Under the pieces are notes generated by a model, which did no database searches, had not been told where the DNA came from, and saw nothing but the letters and a program-made list of their open reading frames with translations. From assembly GCF_029688865.1 (NCBI RefSeq), contig NZ_JARUKV010000005.1, forward strand, positions 124,001 to 188,000: 64,000 bases of DNA. Reading direction: 5' to 3'. The stretch's first letter is position 1. Every line of letters begins with the position of its first letter. Of the stretch, positions 43,640 to 51,720 are shown one piece after another. The DNA is from Natronococcus sp. A-GB7. GTDB taxonomy: Archaea > Halobacteriota > Halobacteria > Halobacteriales > Natrialbaceae. A program made the position numbers and the translations under genes.

Positions 43640-43705
43640 CTCTATATTCAGCAGGCATCTCTTGACAGCTACCGGAGGAATCGATCACTGCGCCGTTACC
43701 TATTT
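43640..43705 (+). repeat. Repeat B, copy 2 (right end of locus 2)
   Basis: A 66-bp segment matching 10895-10960 at 64 of 66 bases. It begins CTCTATATTCAGCAGGCATC, the inverted form of the end of repeat A. The stretch 43525-43639 between the cupredoxin gene and this repeat holds no gene. Confidence 0.85.
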
Positions 43706-43783
43706 CACCTGTATTGACCGTGGGTTCCACGCCCTCCTCCGAAGAACGAACTCGTATCACCAGCTGCCGACAACTTAAATGCC

Positions 43784-43795
43784 CCCGATATCGGG
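43784..43795. promoter_or_regulatory. 12-bp perfect palindrome after a TATA-like box
   Basis: CCCGATATCGGG lies directly after ACTTAAAT (43773-43780), about 40 bp upstream of the ATG at 43834. The position suggests an operator over the transcription start of the small membrane protein gene. The interval 43706-43833 otherwise has no gene. Confidence 0.45.
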
Positions 43796-43833
43796 ACTGT
43801 GATTTCGTTGTCCACAAGCTCGAACGATGAGTC

Positions 43834-43980
43834 ATGAGCACACAACACGACCCTCTCAAGCTCGACCAGGAGAACGCCCGCTTCGCCGCGACCGGATTGG
43901 CCATCTGGCTGGCCCTGACGGTCCTCGCGATCATCGTACTGATCCTGTTCGGACCGGCGATCAGCGCCGTTTTCGTCTGA
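43834..43980 (+). CDS. Small single-helix membrane protein
   Basis: A 48-residue protein with a polar N-terminal 17 residues (STQHDPLKLDQENARF) and one long membrane helix (about 18-47). It is too short for standard gene finders. The coding style is haloarchaeal, and a TATA-like box and palindrome lie upstream. It is convergent with cruF, 38 bp away, and may be linked to the carotenoid locus only by position. Confidence 0.6.
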   Translation: MSTQHDPLKLDQENARFAATGLAIWLALTVLAIIVLILFGPAISAVFV

Positions 43981-44018
43981 GCCGGTCCGACACCGAAGCC
44001 GTTCTCGCGCCGACCCGA

Positions 44019-44882
44019 TCAGCTCCCGCCCGGGAGCGCCGTTCTAACCATCTCGAGGTCGTAGCGGTCGGTCCGGAACAGTCCCAGACAGAACAACCCG
44101 GCGACCCCCGCGGCGATCCAGTTGCCGTAGAGCAAGTTGATCGTCCCCCATAGCAGGACGAAGCTGACCAGGTCGTCGAGGATGAACACGCAGGAGCGAA
44201 CGCGCTCGAGCAGCGCCGCCCGGTCGAAGGCGAGATCGACGAGGACGACGGCGACGGTGCCCGAGATCACCCAGCCGACGTAGTTCGAGACGGGGACGCC
44301 GTAGTACGCGCCCGACTCGAACGCCCAGAACCCGATCGCGACAGCCGCGGGATCGAGCACGAGGTCGATCGCGACGACCGCGGCGATCGCTGCCGGAATC
44401 CGGACGAGGGCGCTGTCGGCCCGTCCGCCGAGTACCAGCAGCGTCAGCAGGTAGGCGTTGAGCACCAGCGGGATGAAAAACAGCGGCAGCGCCAGGGGTA
44501 CCTCGCCGAGCAGCATCGGCCCGAGCTGGATCGTGTACTCGAAGGCGCCGTAGGGCCAGTCGGTCCGTACCCCGACGATCTCGATCGCGTACGTGTACGC
44601 CGTCAGGACGCCGAGACAGCCCGCCGCCCACCAGCCGATCCGCGGGAGGAGGCCGACGACCAGCGGCGATCGCATCACGGCCGTCCCGAAGAGGATCAAC
44701 AGCGGGTTGTACGCCAGCGGCTCCGGCAGTAGTCCCTCGGCGCTGGCCACCAGCGTGAGCGCGCCGATGGCCGGGAACACCACCGCGATCGTAAACCGGT
44801 TCTCGCGGATGACGTCCTCGAGTTGCCGCTGGAGGTCGGCTCGGTTCCACTCGGTCGGTCGGCCCGTCGTCAGCTCATCCAT
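44019..44882 (-). CDS. cruF: Bisanhydrobacterioruberin hydratase
   Basis: A 287-residue protein with about seven membrane helices, of the CruF/DUF422 family that hydrates the C50 carotenoid ends to finish bacterioruberin. Typical parts are YAIEIVGVRTDWPYGAFEY and FWAFESGAYYGVPVSNYVGW (20 residues). It is the last gene of the crtD-lyeJ-cruF set; its ATG overlaps the end of lyeJ by 8 bp, so the two are coupled. Confidence 0.9.
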   Translation of the reverse strand: MDELTTGRPTEWNRADLQRQLEDVIRENRFTIAVVFPAIGALTLVASAEGLLPEPLAYNPLLILFGTAVMRSPLVVGLLPRIGWWAAGCLGVLTAYTYAIEIVGVRTDWPYGAFEYTIQLGPMLLGEVPLALPLFFIPLVLNAYLLTLLVLGGRADSALVRIPAAIAAVVAIDLVLDPAAVAIGFWAFESGAYYGVPVSNYVGWVISGTVAVVLVDLAFDRAALLERVRSCVFILDDLVSFVLLWGTINLLYGNWIAAGVAGLFCLGLFRTDRYDLEMVRTALPGGS

Positions 44883-45759
44883 GCAAAATCACCCGGAGTG
44901 CGCCCATCGTCAGCGCTGCACCGACGACCGTGTTGATCGCCGGGAACCACCAGTAGGCCCGATCGACGGCCACGCTCGAGGTCGCGATCGCGACGACAAG
45001 CAGCGGGTAGACCGCCATCGCCGCGCCGAGACGAGGATCGAGCGCGGCGAACGCGCCCGCGCTCGCGAGCCAGCACGCGCCGCAGTAGGCGTAGGTCCGC
45101 TTCTCGCCGAGTACCGTCGCCGTCGTCCGAATCCCAGTCTCGCGGTCGGGTTCGATATCGGGAATCGCCGAAAAGGTGTGCATTCCCATCGCCCACAGCC
45201 AACCTCCGAGCACGGCGAGTACGGGCGGCTGCGAGCCGGCAACCGCGGCGTAGGCCGCTGCTCCCGGCATGATGTAGAGGCCGTTCGAGACCGAGTCCAG
45301 CAGCGGCGTCGTCTTGAACCGCGGCGGCGGGGCACTGTAGGCCGCCCCGAGGACGAGAAAGCCCGCGATCCAGGGCCAGGCGGCTCTCGGCACGAGAGCG
45401 AAGAGCGCGAGCCCGAGCCCACCCGTCAGCGCGACCGCTGGAGGGACCGTCCGCTGGCCCCGGTATCGGACCTCCCTCTCCTCTTTCTTCGGATTCGCCG
45501 CATCGACGTCGCGGTCGAAGATGTCGTTGACGCCGTAGAGGAAGACGTTCGCGGGCACCAGGAAGTACGCGAACAGCGCGACCGCCCCCGCGCCGAACAG
45601 CTCCTCGACCGACGAGGCACCGTAGGCCACCCCGACGAGTACGGGACCGGCCAGGTAGAGCCAGAACCGTGGTCGCGAGAGGACGAGCAGGTACGACAGC
45701 TCGTCGACGACACGCCCGTGCGCGCTGACCGCGTCGGCGGAGTTCGAGTCGTCGGTCAT
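44875..45759 (-). CDS. lyeJ: Lycopene elongase/prenyltransferase
   Basis: A 294-residue UbiA-family membrane prenyltransferase that adds C5 units to lycopene in bacterioruberin synthesis. The first Asp motif is NDIFDRDVD (78-86), and the second is DIEPDRETGIRTTATVLGE. About eight membrane helices. The ATG at 45759 follows a GTG one codon earlier. It sits 37 bp after crtD and overlaps cruF. Confidence 0.92.
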   Translation of the reverse strand: MTDDSNSADAVSAHGRVVDELSYLLVLSRPRFWLYLAGPVLVGVAYGASSVEELFGAGAVALFAYFLVPANVFLYGVNDIFDRDVDAANPKKEEREVRYRGQRTVPPAVALTGGLGLALFALVPRAAWPWIAGFLVLGAAYSAPPPRFKTTPLLDSVSNGLYIMPGAAAYAAVAGSQPPVLAVLGGWLWAMGMHTFSAIPDIEPDRETGIRTTATVLGEKRTYAYCGACWLASAGAFAALDPRLGAAMAVYPLLVVAIATSSVAVDRAYWWFPAINTVVGAALTMGALRVILHG

Positions 45760-45796
45760 CACTGAGGTGTCCCTCCTGCGACGTCTCGCATCCGGC

Positions 45797-47278
45797 TCAC
45801 CCGTGATCCTCGAGCACCGCCTCGGCCGTCAGTTCGCCGCTGATGAGACACATCGGGACGCCGATTCCTGGGGTCGTATCCCCGCCTACCATGTAGAGCC
45901 CCTCGACTCGCTTGGCGCGGTGGGGCGGCCGGAAGAGGGCAGTCTGTCGGAGCGTGTGGGCCAGCCCCAGGGCCGTCCCCTCGTAGCTGTTGTATCGGTC
46001 CGCGAAGTCCTCGATACAGAAGCGCTCCTCGAGGACGATCCGGTCCCGGAGGTCGGTGCCGGTGTGGTCGGCGAGGTCGTCGAGGACCAGCTCCCGGTAC
46101 TGCTCCCGCTGTTCGGGAGTGTCCTCGAGTCCGGGCGCGATCGGGACGAGCACGAACAGGGCGCTGTGGCCGTCGGGGGCGACGTCGTCGTCGGTCTCGG
46201 AGGGGACACAACAGTAGTAGGCGGGATCGTCGGGCCAGGCTGGGTCCTCGAAGATCTGATCGAAGTGCTCCTCCCAGTCGGTCGGCAAGACGAGGGTGTG
46301 GTGGGCCAGTTCGTCGACATCGCCCTCGACGCCCAGGTACAGCAGGAACGCGGAGGGGGCGTACGTGCGCGACTCCCAGTAGTCGGCGTCGTACCCCTGC
46401 CGTTCGTCCGGCAGCAGCTCCTGGTCGGTGTGGTTGTAGTCGGCGTTGCTGACGACCAGATCCGGCCGTAGCGGCCCCTCCGGGGTCTCGACGAGGAAGG
46501 CTCCCTCCCGACCCTTGATCCCGGTCGCGGGGCGGTTCGTCTCGTACTCGACGCCCAGCTCTCGGCCCATCTCGGTGATCCCGTCGATGACGCCGCCGAT
46601 CCCGTCCTCGGGGTACCAGACGCCGAGGTTGAAATCGACGTGGCTCATCAGGTTGTACAGCGCGGGCGTGTTCTTCGGTGACCCACCGAGGAAGACCAGC
46701 GTGTACTGCATGATCTGTTGCAGTTTGGGGTGATCGAAGTAGTCCTCGACGTGGCCCTGCATCGACCCCAGAAGCGAGAGCCCCCGGGCCTGTCTGGCGA
46801 CGTCGATATCCAGATAGTCCCGGAGCTTCGAGCGGTCCTCGTAGACGAAGTGCTCCATCCCGACCTCGTAGTTCTCCCGGGATTTCTCGAGGTAGCGCTC
46901 GAGAGCCTCCCCGGCGCCGTCCTCGTAGGACTCGAAGAGCCGCTTGGTGCGCTCGAGATCGGGCGTGACGTCGACCTCGTCCCCGTCTTTGAAGAAGATC
47001 CGGTAGTGGGGGTCGAGGTGGGTCAGCCCGTAGTAGTCGCTCGGTGTCCGATCGAAGTGCTCGAAAAAGCGCTCGAAGACGTCGGGCATCAGGTACCAGG
47101 AGGGCCCCATATCGAACCGGAACCCGTCGCGCTCGAGCCGGCTCGCGCGACCACCGAGCTGTTCGTTCTTCTCGATGACCCGCACGTCGGCGCCCGCGTC
47201 GGCCAGATAGCAGGCCGTCGAGAGGCCGCCGACTCCGGCGCCGATCACGACGACGGACTCTCCGTCAAGCGATTGCAT
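45797..47278 (-). CDS. crtD: Carotenoid desaturase of the CrtI/CrtD type
   Basis: A 493-residue FAD-dependent desaturase. The dinucleotide-binding motif VVVIGAGVGGLSTACYLADA is at about 9-28, followed by GGRASRLERDGFRFDMGPSW, and the C-terminal flavin region is GLYMVGGDTTPGIGVPM. Its place as first gene of a crtD-lyeJ-cruF operon favours 3,4-desaturation of C50 intermediates (CrtD), but phytoene desaturase (CrtI) is possible. ATG 47278 is supported by a TATA box 25-30 bp upstream. Confidence 0.88.
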   Translation of the reverse strand: MQSLDGESVVVIGAGVGGLSTACYLADAGADVRVIEKNEQLGGRASRLERDGFRFDMGPSWYLMPDVFERFFEHFDRTPSDYYGLTHLDPHYRIFFKDGDEVDVTPDLERTKRLFESYEDGAGEALERYLEKSRENYEVGMEHFVYEDRSKLRDYLDIDVARQARGLSLLGSMQGHVEDYFDHPKLQQIMQYTLVFLGGSPKNTPALYNLMSHVDFNLGVWYPEDGIGGVIDGITEMGRELGVEYETNRPATGIKGREGAFLVETPEGPLRPDLVVSNADYNHTDQELLPDERQGYDADYWESRTYAPSAFLLYLGVEGDVDELAHHTLVLPTDWEEHFDQIFEDPAWPDDPAYYCCVPSETDDDVAPDGHSALFVLVPIAPGLEDTPEQREQYRELVLDDLADHTGTDLRDRIVLEERFCIEDFADRYNSYEGTALGLAHTLRQTALFRPPHRAKRVEGLYMVGGDTTPGIGVPMCLISGELTAEAVLEDHG

Positions 47279-47302
47279 ACGTTCCCTGAACGTCGGCGCG
47301 GT

Positions 47303-47308
47303 GATAAA
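47303..47308 (-). promoter_or_regulatory. TATA box of the crtD-lyeJ-cruF operon
   Basis: On the minus strand CGTTTATCAC (47310-47301) places TTTATC 25-30 bp before the crtD ATG at 47278, giving a leaderless or nearly leaderless transcript. Confidence 0.55.
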
Positions 47309-47383
47309 CGTACGTCCTTCCCGCGCGGATTTCCGGACGTCCGCCGTCGATGGGTTCCTGTGGTCCCGGTCCGTACGGCGCCC

Positions 47384-48082
47384 ATGGACGAACTGACAGT
47401 CGTCGTGACGGGCGGCACCCGCGGGATCGGACGGGCCGCCGCCGAGGCGTTCGCAAGCGAGGGTGCGACCGTCGTCGTCGGCGCTCGAGACGGCGACGCG
47501 GTTGCAGAGACGGTCGACGACCTCGAGGAGAGCGGGGCGACGGCCGCGGGCGTCCGAACGGACGTCCGCGACGAGTTCGACGTCGAACGGCTGGTCGAGA
47601 CCGCCTCGAGAGCCGGATCGAACGGCGGGATCGACGTCGTCGTCGCCGCGGCCGGCGTCTACCACGGCGAGGCCGGCGCGACGCCGACCGACGGAGAGTC
47701 GTACTCGGCGTTTGACGATCACTGGCGGATCAACGGTCGGGGCGTGTTCGCGACGATCCGGGAGGCGCTGCCGCACCTGAACGGGGGAGCGCGGATACTC
47801 GTCCCGACCGGGGCGGTCGCACGGAAGGGAAAATCGGGGTACGGCTCCTACGCGATCTCGAAGGCGACGGCGGAGGCCGTCGCGCGCGGGTTCGCGGCCG
47901 ACACCGACCACGTCGTGGGCTGTCTCGATCCGGGCCAGGTCGAGACCCGGCTCTCGGGTGGGAGTGGGCGGGATCCCGACGACGTCGCGGGGATGTTCGT
48001 CTGGGGCGCGACCGACGCGCCGGCCGACGACCTCGACGGGTCCGTTCTCGGTCTTCGGGAGTGGAAGCAGGCGACGCGGTAG
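47384..48082 (+). CDS. Short-chain dehydrogenase/reductase
   Basis: A 232-residue SDR with the cofactor loop TGGTRGIGRA (9-18), VVAAAGVYHG in place of the NNAG motif, and the catalytic YAISK. The usual catalytic Ser is a Thr in LVPTGAVARKG, a known variant. It should reduce or oxidise an alcohol/ketone with NAD(P)H. Divergent from crtD, but a role in carotenoid metabolism is not shown. Confidence 0.85.
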   Translation: MDELTVVVTGGTRGIGRAAAEAFASEGATVVVGARDGDAVAETVDDLEESGATAAGVRTDVRDEFDVERLVETASRAGSNGGIDVVVAAAGVYHGEAGATPTDGESYSAFDDHWRINGRGVFATIREALPHLNGGARILVPTGAVARKGKSGYGSYAISKATAEAVARGFAADTDHVVGCLDPGQVETRLSGGSGRDPDDVAGMFVWGATDAPADDLDGSVLGLREWKQATR

Positions 48083-48382
48083 CTACTCGCCGTTCTCGTC
48101 GTCCCGGGTGTGTTCCCGGCCGAACTCCGACAGCGACTCCCAGCCGAGTTCGTCGCCCAGCATCTCGATCGCCTCGGCGATCGACGCCTGATTCTCGAGT
48201 TCGCGCTCGCTTCCCGGCCTGTCGACGATCGTCTCCCCGTCGTCGTACTCGCCCTCGAAGACGGCCCGACTCGCCGTGTCGAAAAACATCGGCGTTCCCT
48301 CGGCGGTCGAACCGACGTACTCGACGTCGTCCTCGCTGTGTTCGTCGAACTTCGCCTTCGCACTTCCGTCCCTAATATACAT
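48083..48382 (-). CDS. Conserved haloarchaeal hypothetical protein
   Basis: A 99-residue acidic soluble protein beginning MYIRDGSAKAKFDEHSEDDV. It has a beta-strand-rich first half (EGTPMFFDTASRAVFEGEY) and a helical end. No known domain. The stop codon directly abuts that of the SDR gene. No RNA or protein motif indicates function. Confidence 0.6.
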   Translation of the reverse strand: MYIRDGSAKAKFDEHSEDDVEYVGSTAEGTPMFFDTASRAVFEGEYDDGETIVDRPGSERELENQASIAEAIEMLGDELGWESLSEFGREHTRDDENGE

Positions 48383-48518
48383 ACACGGACAGCCGTGATC
48401 AAACCGTACAACCGTTGGTGTTGCACGAGCAATCCGAGACGGAGCCACCGCTCGAGCCCCGCCGTCGAGAGTCGCGGCGACGCCACTGGGAGGCGAGGGG
48501 AACTCCGCGATGAAAATT

Positions 48519-48803
48519 TCAGTCGATGTGACCTTCGCGGCGAAGCTGATCGGCGTCCTGGCTGGTGTAGCGCCACTCGATGGTCGCCTTCTCGTCCTGC
48601 CAGTCCCAGGGTTCGGCGACGACGATATCGTCTTGCTCGATCCAGGTTCGGTACTTCATTCGTCCCGGAATGCGGCCGAGCCGTTCCTCGCCGTCGGCAC
48701 ACTGGAGCTGGACGTGGTTGCCCCCGAGGTGTTCGGTCACAACGGCGAATACTTCATCGTCGTTGGGCATACGGAGGTTCCGTCGCCCGGAGTTTTCTGA
48801 CAC
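48519..48803 (-). CDS. eif1A: Translation initiation factor eIF-1A
   Basis: A 94-residue OB-fold initiation factor (archaeal aIF1A) that helps bind initiator tRNA and mRNA on the small ribosomal subunit. The start [20 protein letters not shown] and [20 protein letters not shown] match the archaeal family. The GTG at 48803 is preferred because the SGRRNLRMP stretch is conserved; ATG 48770 would drop it. Haloarchaea often have several copies. Confidence 0.92.
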   Translation of the reverse strand: MSENSGRRNLRMPNDDEVFAVVTEHLGGNHVQLQCADGEERLGRIPGRMKYRTWIEQDDIVVAEPWDWQDEKATIEWRYTSQDADQLRREGHID

Positions 48804-48866
48804 AGGCTATCTACGACGGCCATACGTTTAAATGATTGGCGAGACGCAGTGCCGTGGGTCCCGATC

Positions 48867-49379
48867 TCACAGCTCCCGCTCGGAATCGGGGTTCTCGAGG
48901 TCCCACAGCAGCTCCGGCAGGAAGGCATCGAGGTTGTCGATCACGACCCGGTCGCTGACGTTTAGCCCCTCGCAGTGGTCGTGGGCCGAGTCTCGGATGT
49001 CGACGTGGAGGTCGCCGTCCTCCCGCCAGACGCCGAGCGGAAACACCGAACACCGGGTCGGTTTCCAGTCCTCCTCGAGGTGCAGCGAACACAGCCCGTC
49101 CTCTCGGAGGAAGGCACAGGCACAGCCGTCGTCGGCGACGTGGTCGTCGCGATTTTTCTCCTCGCGAGTGACGAACTTCTCGCCGCGAAAGTCGGTCGTC
49201 GTTTCGGTGAGGTTCGCCCGCTTTGCGAGTTCGAGGAGGTCGTCGCCGTACAGCAAGACGCCGTGCTGACAGCACCAGGTGCAGTCGTCGACGCACTCGA
49301 AGGTCAGCTCGGGGTCGAACTCGACGACGACCTCGCGGTCCGGATAGACCTCGACGCGAGGGGGAGCGTCGGCGCTCAC
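48867..49379 (-). CDS. YkgJ family cysteine-cluster protein
   Basis: A 170-residue protein with eight or more cysteines: FECVDDCTWCCQ, DGCACAF, LCSLH, RCSVFPLG and DHCEG. This matches the YkgJ/Fli-type CxxxCxxCC family predicted to bind iron-sulfur or zinc. GTG 49379 gives a normal start; upstream the frame runs into the halocyanin gene. It is 41 bp after that gene on the same strand and may share its transcript. Confidence 0.8.
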   Translation of the reverse strand: MSADAPPRVEVYPDREVVVEFDPELTFECVDDCTWCCQHGVLLYGDDLLELAKRANLTETTTDFRGEKFVTREEKNRDDHVADDGCACAFLREDGLCSLHLEEDWKPTRCSVFPLGVWREDGDLHVDIRDSAHDHCEGLNVSDRVVIDNLDAFLPELLWDLENPDSEREL

Positions 49380-49420
49380 GTCAGCGGGGAGGAGTCGAGC
49401 GCGGAAGTGTGTTCCCTTCC

Positions 49421-50332
49421 TCACTCGATCTCGATCGCACCGTACATGAAGCCGGCGTGAGGCGAGCAGTAGTACGCCTGGGTTCCCGGTTCGTCTGCCT
49501 GCCACTCGACGGTCGCTCCCTCGCTCGAGATCGTCGAATCGAACACCTCGCCACCGCCGCTCCGGACCTCGATGTCGTCGGTCGACGTGACCGTGTGGAA
49601 GACGCCGTCGGTGTTGACCCACTCGATCGTCGTCCCCTCGTCGACCGTGACGAACGCGGGGTCGAAGACGAAGTCGGGCTCGCCGTCCTCGCCCTGGCGG
49701 GTCTCGACCGTCACGACGTCCTCGCCAGTCACGTCGACGAACTCCTCGTCGACGGCTTCGTCCTCGTCGTCAGCGTCCTCGTCGTCGGCATCCGCATCGT
49801 CAGCGTCCTCGTCGACACCTTCGGGATCCTCGTGGATCTCCTCGGCGTCCTCGAACTCCTCGTCGTCGACGTCGCCGACGGCCAGCGTGCCGATCATGAA
49901 GCCGACGTGGGGCTCGCAGTAGTAGTGCTGGAGCCCCTCCTCCTCCGGGGTCCACTCGACGGTATCGCCCTCTGCGGCGAGCTCCTCGTTGAACTCGCCG
50001 CTCTCGGATCGGGTCTCGAGGGAGTCCGTCGACGTGACCGTGTGGAAGACGCCGTCGGTGTTGACCCACCGGACGGTATCGCCGGGCTCGAGTTCCGCAA
50101 TCGACGGATCGAAGACGAAGTTCGGCTCGCCGTCCTCGCCCTCGCGGGTCTCGATCTCGACGACGTCCTCGTCGGTTTCCGCGTCATCGGCTTCCGCGTC
50201 GCCGTCGGTTCCTGCGTCCTCGTCGTCGGCTTCCTCGTCGCCGACGCAGCCGGCGAGGGAGGCGAGCCCGACCGCGCCGGCGCTCGCCGCGCCGACCAAC
50301 ACCCGCCGACGACTCGGTGCTCGGTCGTCCAT
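49421..50332 (-). CDS. Double-domain halocyanin (tandem cupredoxin) lipoprotein
   Basis: A 303-residue exported blue copper protein. Residues 1-29 form a Tat signal with lipobox LAGC (RRR at 8-10, Cys29). Domain 1 (about 57-152) has ligands His97, Cys139, His142 and Met146; domain 2 (about 205-303) has His246, Cys289, His292 and Met296. The domains share FVFDP, WVNTDGVFHTVTSTD and PHxGFM segments, and an acidic linker joins them. It should carry electrons outside the membrane. It begins 6 bp after the stop of the other duplicated lipoprotein gene. Confidence 0.9.
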   Translation of the reverse strand: MDDRAPSRRRVLVGAASAGAVGLASLAGCVGDEEADDEDAGTDGDAEADDAETDEDVVEIETREGEDGEPNFVFDPSIAELEPGDTVRWVNTDGVFHTVTSTDSLETRSESGEFNEELAAEGDTVEWTPEEEGLQHYYCEPHVGFMIGTLAVGDVDDEEFEDAEEIHEDPEGVDEDADDADADDEDADDEDEAVDEEFVDVTGEDVVTVETRQGEDGEPDFVFDPAFVTVDEGTTIEWVNTDGVFHTVTSTDDIEVRSGGGEVFDSTISSEGATVEWQADEPGTQAYYCSPHAGFMYGAIEIE

Positions 50333-50338
50333 CGATCG

Positions 50339-51460
50339 TTACTCCTCGACGGGCGTGGGCATGAACTCCCGATCGATACCGACTTCGACGTCGCCCCACG
50401 GCATCTCGTGGCCGCGGGTCGCGTGGTGGACGAGCCACGTGCCCCACTGCTCGGGGTCCTGGGCGCCGTGGCCGGCCTCCCAGCTGTCGGCCTCGTGTTT
50501 GTGGAAGTGCGTGAACTCGTCCTCCTGGCTGGCGGGAATGTCGTCGCTCGTGAACTGACCGCGGACACCCATTCCGAAGTAGATCAGGTTCTCGGCTTCC
50601 TCGACGGCAGGCTCGTCCCAGTGGAGGAAGATGAACGTCTCCTCGCTGACCCACTTCCAGACGTGTGCGGGCGTGCCGTGTGGAGCGTCGTCCTGCCCGG
50701 TCGTCCAGCTATCGTCGAAGATCTCGAGGAGTTCGTCGCGGTCGTCGTCGTCGAGATCGTCCTCGCCGCCGTCGGGGGCCTCCCAGTCGACGTCGTGGCC
50801 CTCGCTTCCCTCCTCGGGCGGGGTCGGCATGAATCCGTAGTCGACCTGTGGTTCGATGGGCTCGTCGTGGAACGGGTACTCGATCTCCCGAACCGCAATG
50901 TGGGTGAGCCAGTACCCCTCGTCGCCGGTTTCGCCGCCGTGGCCACCCTCCCAGCTGTCGGCCGTGTGCTGATGGAAGTGTGTAAACTCCTCGTCGGGCT
51001 GGCTCTCCTCGGTGAACAGTCCCTTCTGCCCGATCGTGATGTAATCGAGCTCCGTCGCCTCCTCCGGGTTCGGCTCGTTGAAATGCAGGCCGATCAGGTT
51101 CTCGTCGCTGACCCACTTCCAGACGTGTCGGGGCGTGTAGCTGCGTCCGTCGCCCTCGACCTCGTGTTGGTCCTCGTTCATCGGCTGATCGTCGAAGGCG
51201 TCGACGAGCGCCTGGATGTCCTCCTCCGAAAGCGATTCACCGGTCGGCGTCTCCTCGAGACTCGCGAGTTCCTCCGCATCCTCCTCTTCTTCCTCGTCGT
51301 CCATCTCGTTGTCATCGACGTCCTCATCATCGCCCTCGTCGTCCATCTCGTCGTCAGCGTCGTCGTCTCCCGCACAGCCGGCGAGTGCGACTACCCCTCC
51401 AGCACCGAGCGCTCGAATCACACGTCGTCTGTCTATCGGCTCCGATCGGTTGAGCGTCAT
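50339..51460 (-). CDS. Tandem-repeat His/Trp-motif lipoprotein, unknown function
   Basis: A 373-residue exported lipoprotein: Tat-type signal RRRVIRALGAGG, lipobox LAGC (Cys29), then an acidic linker to about 75. Two homologous domains follow (about 110-214 and 265-371). Each has HVWKWVSxE, then FTHFHQHTADSWEGGHG (159-175) or FTHFHKHEADSWEAGHG (316-332), then a FMPTP end. The many His and Trp suggest metal or heme binding, but no known cofactor motif fits. It is first in an operon with the double halocyanin. I do not recognise the domain. Confidence 0.75.
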   Translation of the reverse strand: MTLNRSEPIDRRRVIRALGAGGVVALAGCAGDDDADDEMDDEGDDEDVDDNEMDDEEEEEDAEELASLEETPTGESLSEEDIQALVDAFDDQPMNEDQHEVEGDGRSYTPRHVWKWVSDENLIGLHFNEPNPEEATELDYITIGQKGLFTEESQPDEEFTHFHQHTADSWEGGHGGETGDEGYWLTHIAVREIEYPFHDEPIEPQVDYGFMPTPPEEGSEGHDVDWEAPDGGEDDLDDDDRDELLEIFDDSWTTGQDDAPHGTPAHVWKWVSEETFIFLHWDEPAVEEAENLIYFGMGVRGQFTSDDIPASQEDEFTHFHKHEADSWEAGHGAQDPEQWGTWLVHHATRGHEMPWGDVEVGIDREFMPTPVEE

Positions 51461-51535
51461 ACGTACTCGGCTACGACCGATCGGTCCATGTCCCTATGCC
51501 GGTCGTGCACTTCCGATGCACACTCCGGAACGTGT

Positions 51536-51541
51536 TTTATA
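51536..51541 (-). promoter_or_regulatory. TATA box of the lipoprotein-halocyanin operon
   Basis: On the minus strand CTATAAAAC lies at about 51543-51535, some 75 bp upstream of the ATG at 51460. Transcription would begin near 51510. The gap 51461-51720 otherwise contains no gene. Confidence 0.45.
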
Positions 51542-51720
51542 GGAGTCTGAGACGCCGTCGCTCGGCCGGTTTCCGGAGCAGCTCAGTCAACAACGAGGAC
51601 GGAAGGACGAGCTGCTCGAGCCGGTGTCTGCCGACGAGCCGGCTCGCGGGGACGCGTCGAGGCTCCGACCCGTTCCGATCTCCGACGCCGACGAGACGTG
51701 TGGCTCCCCTACGCCGCCGC

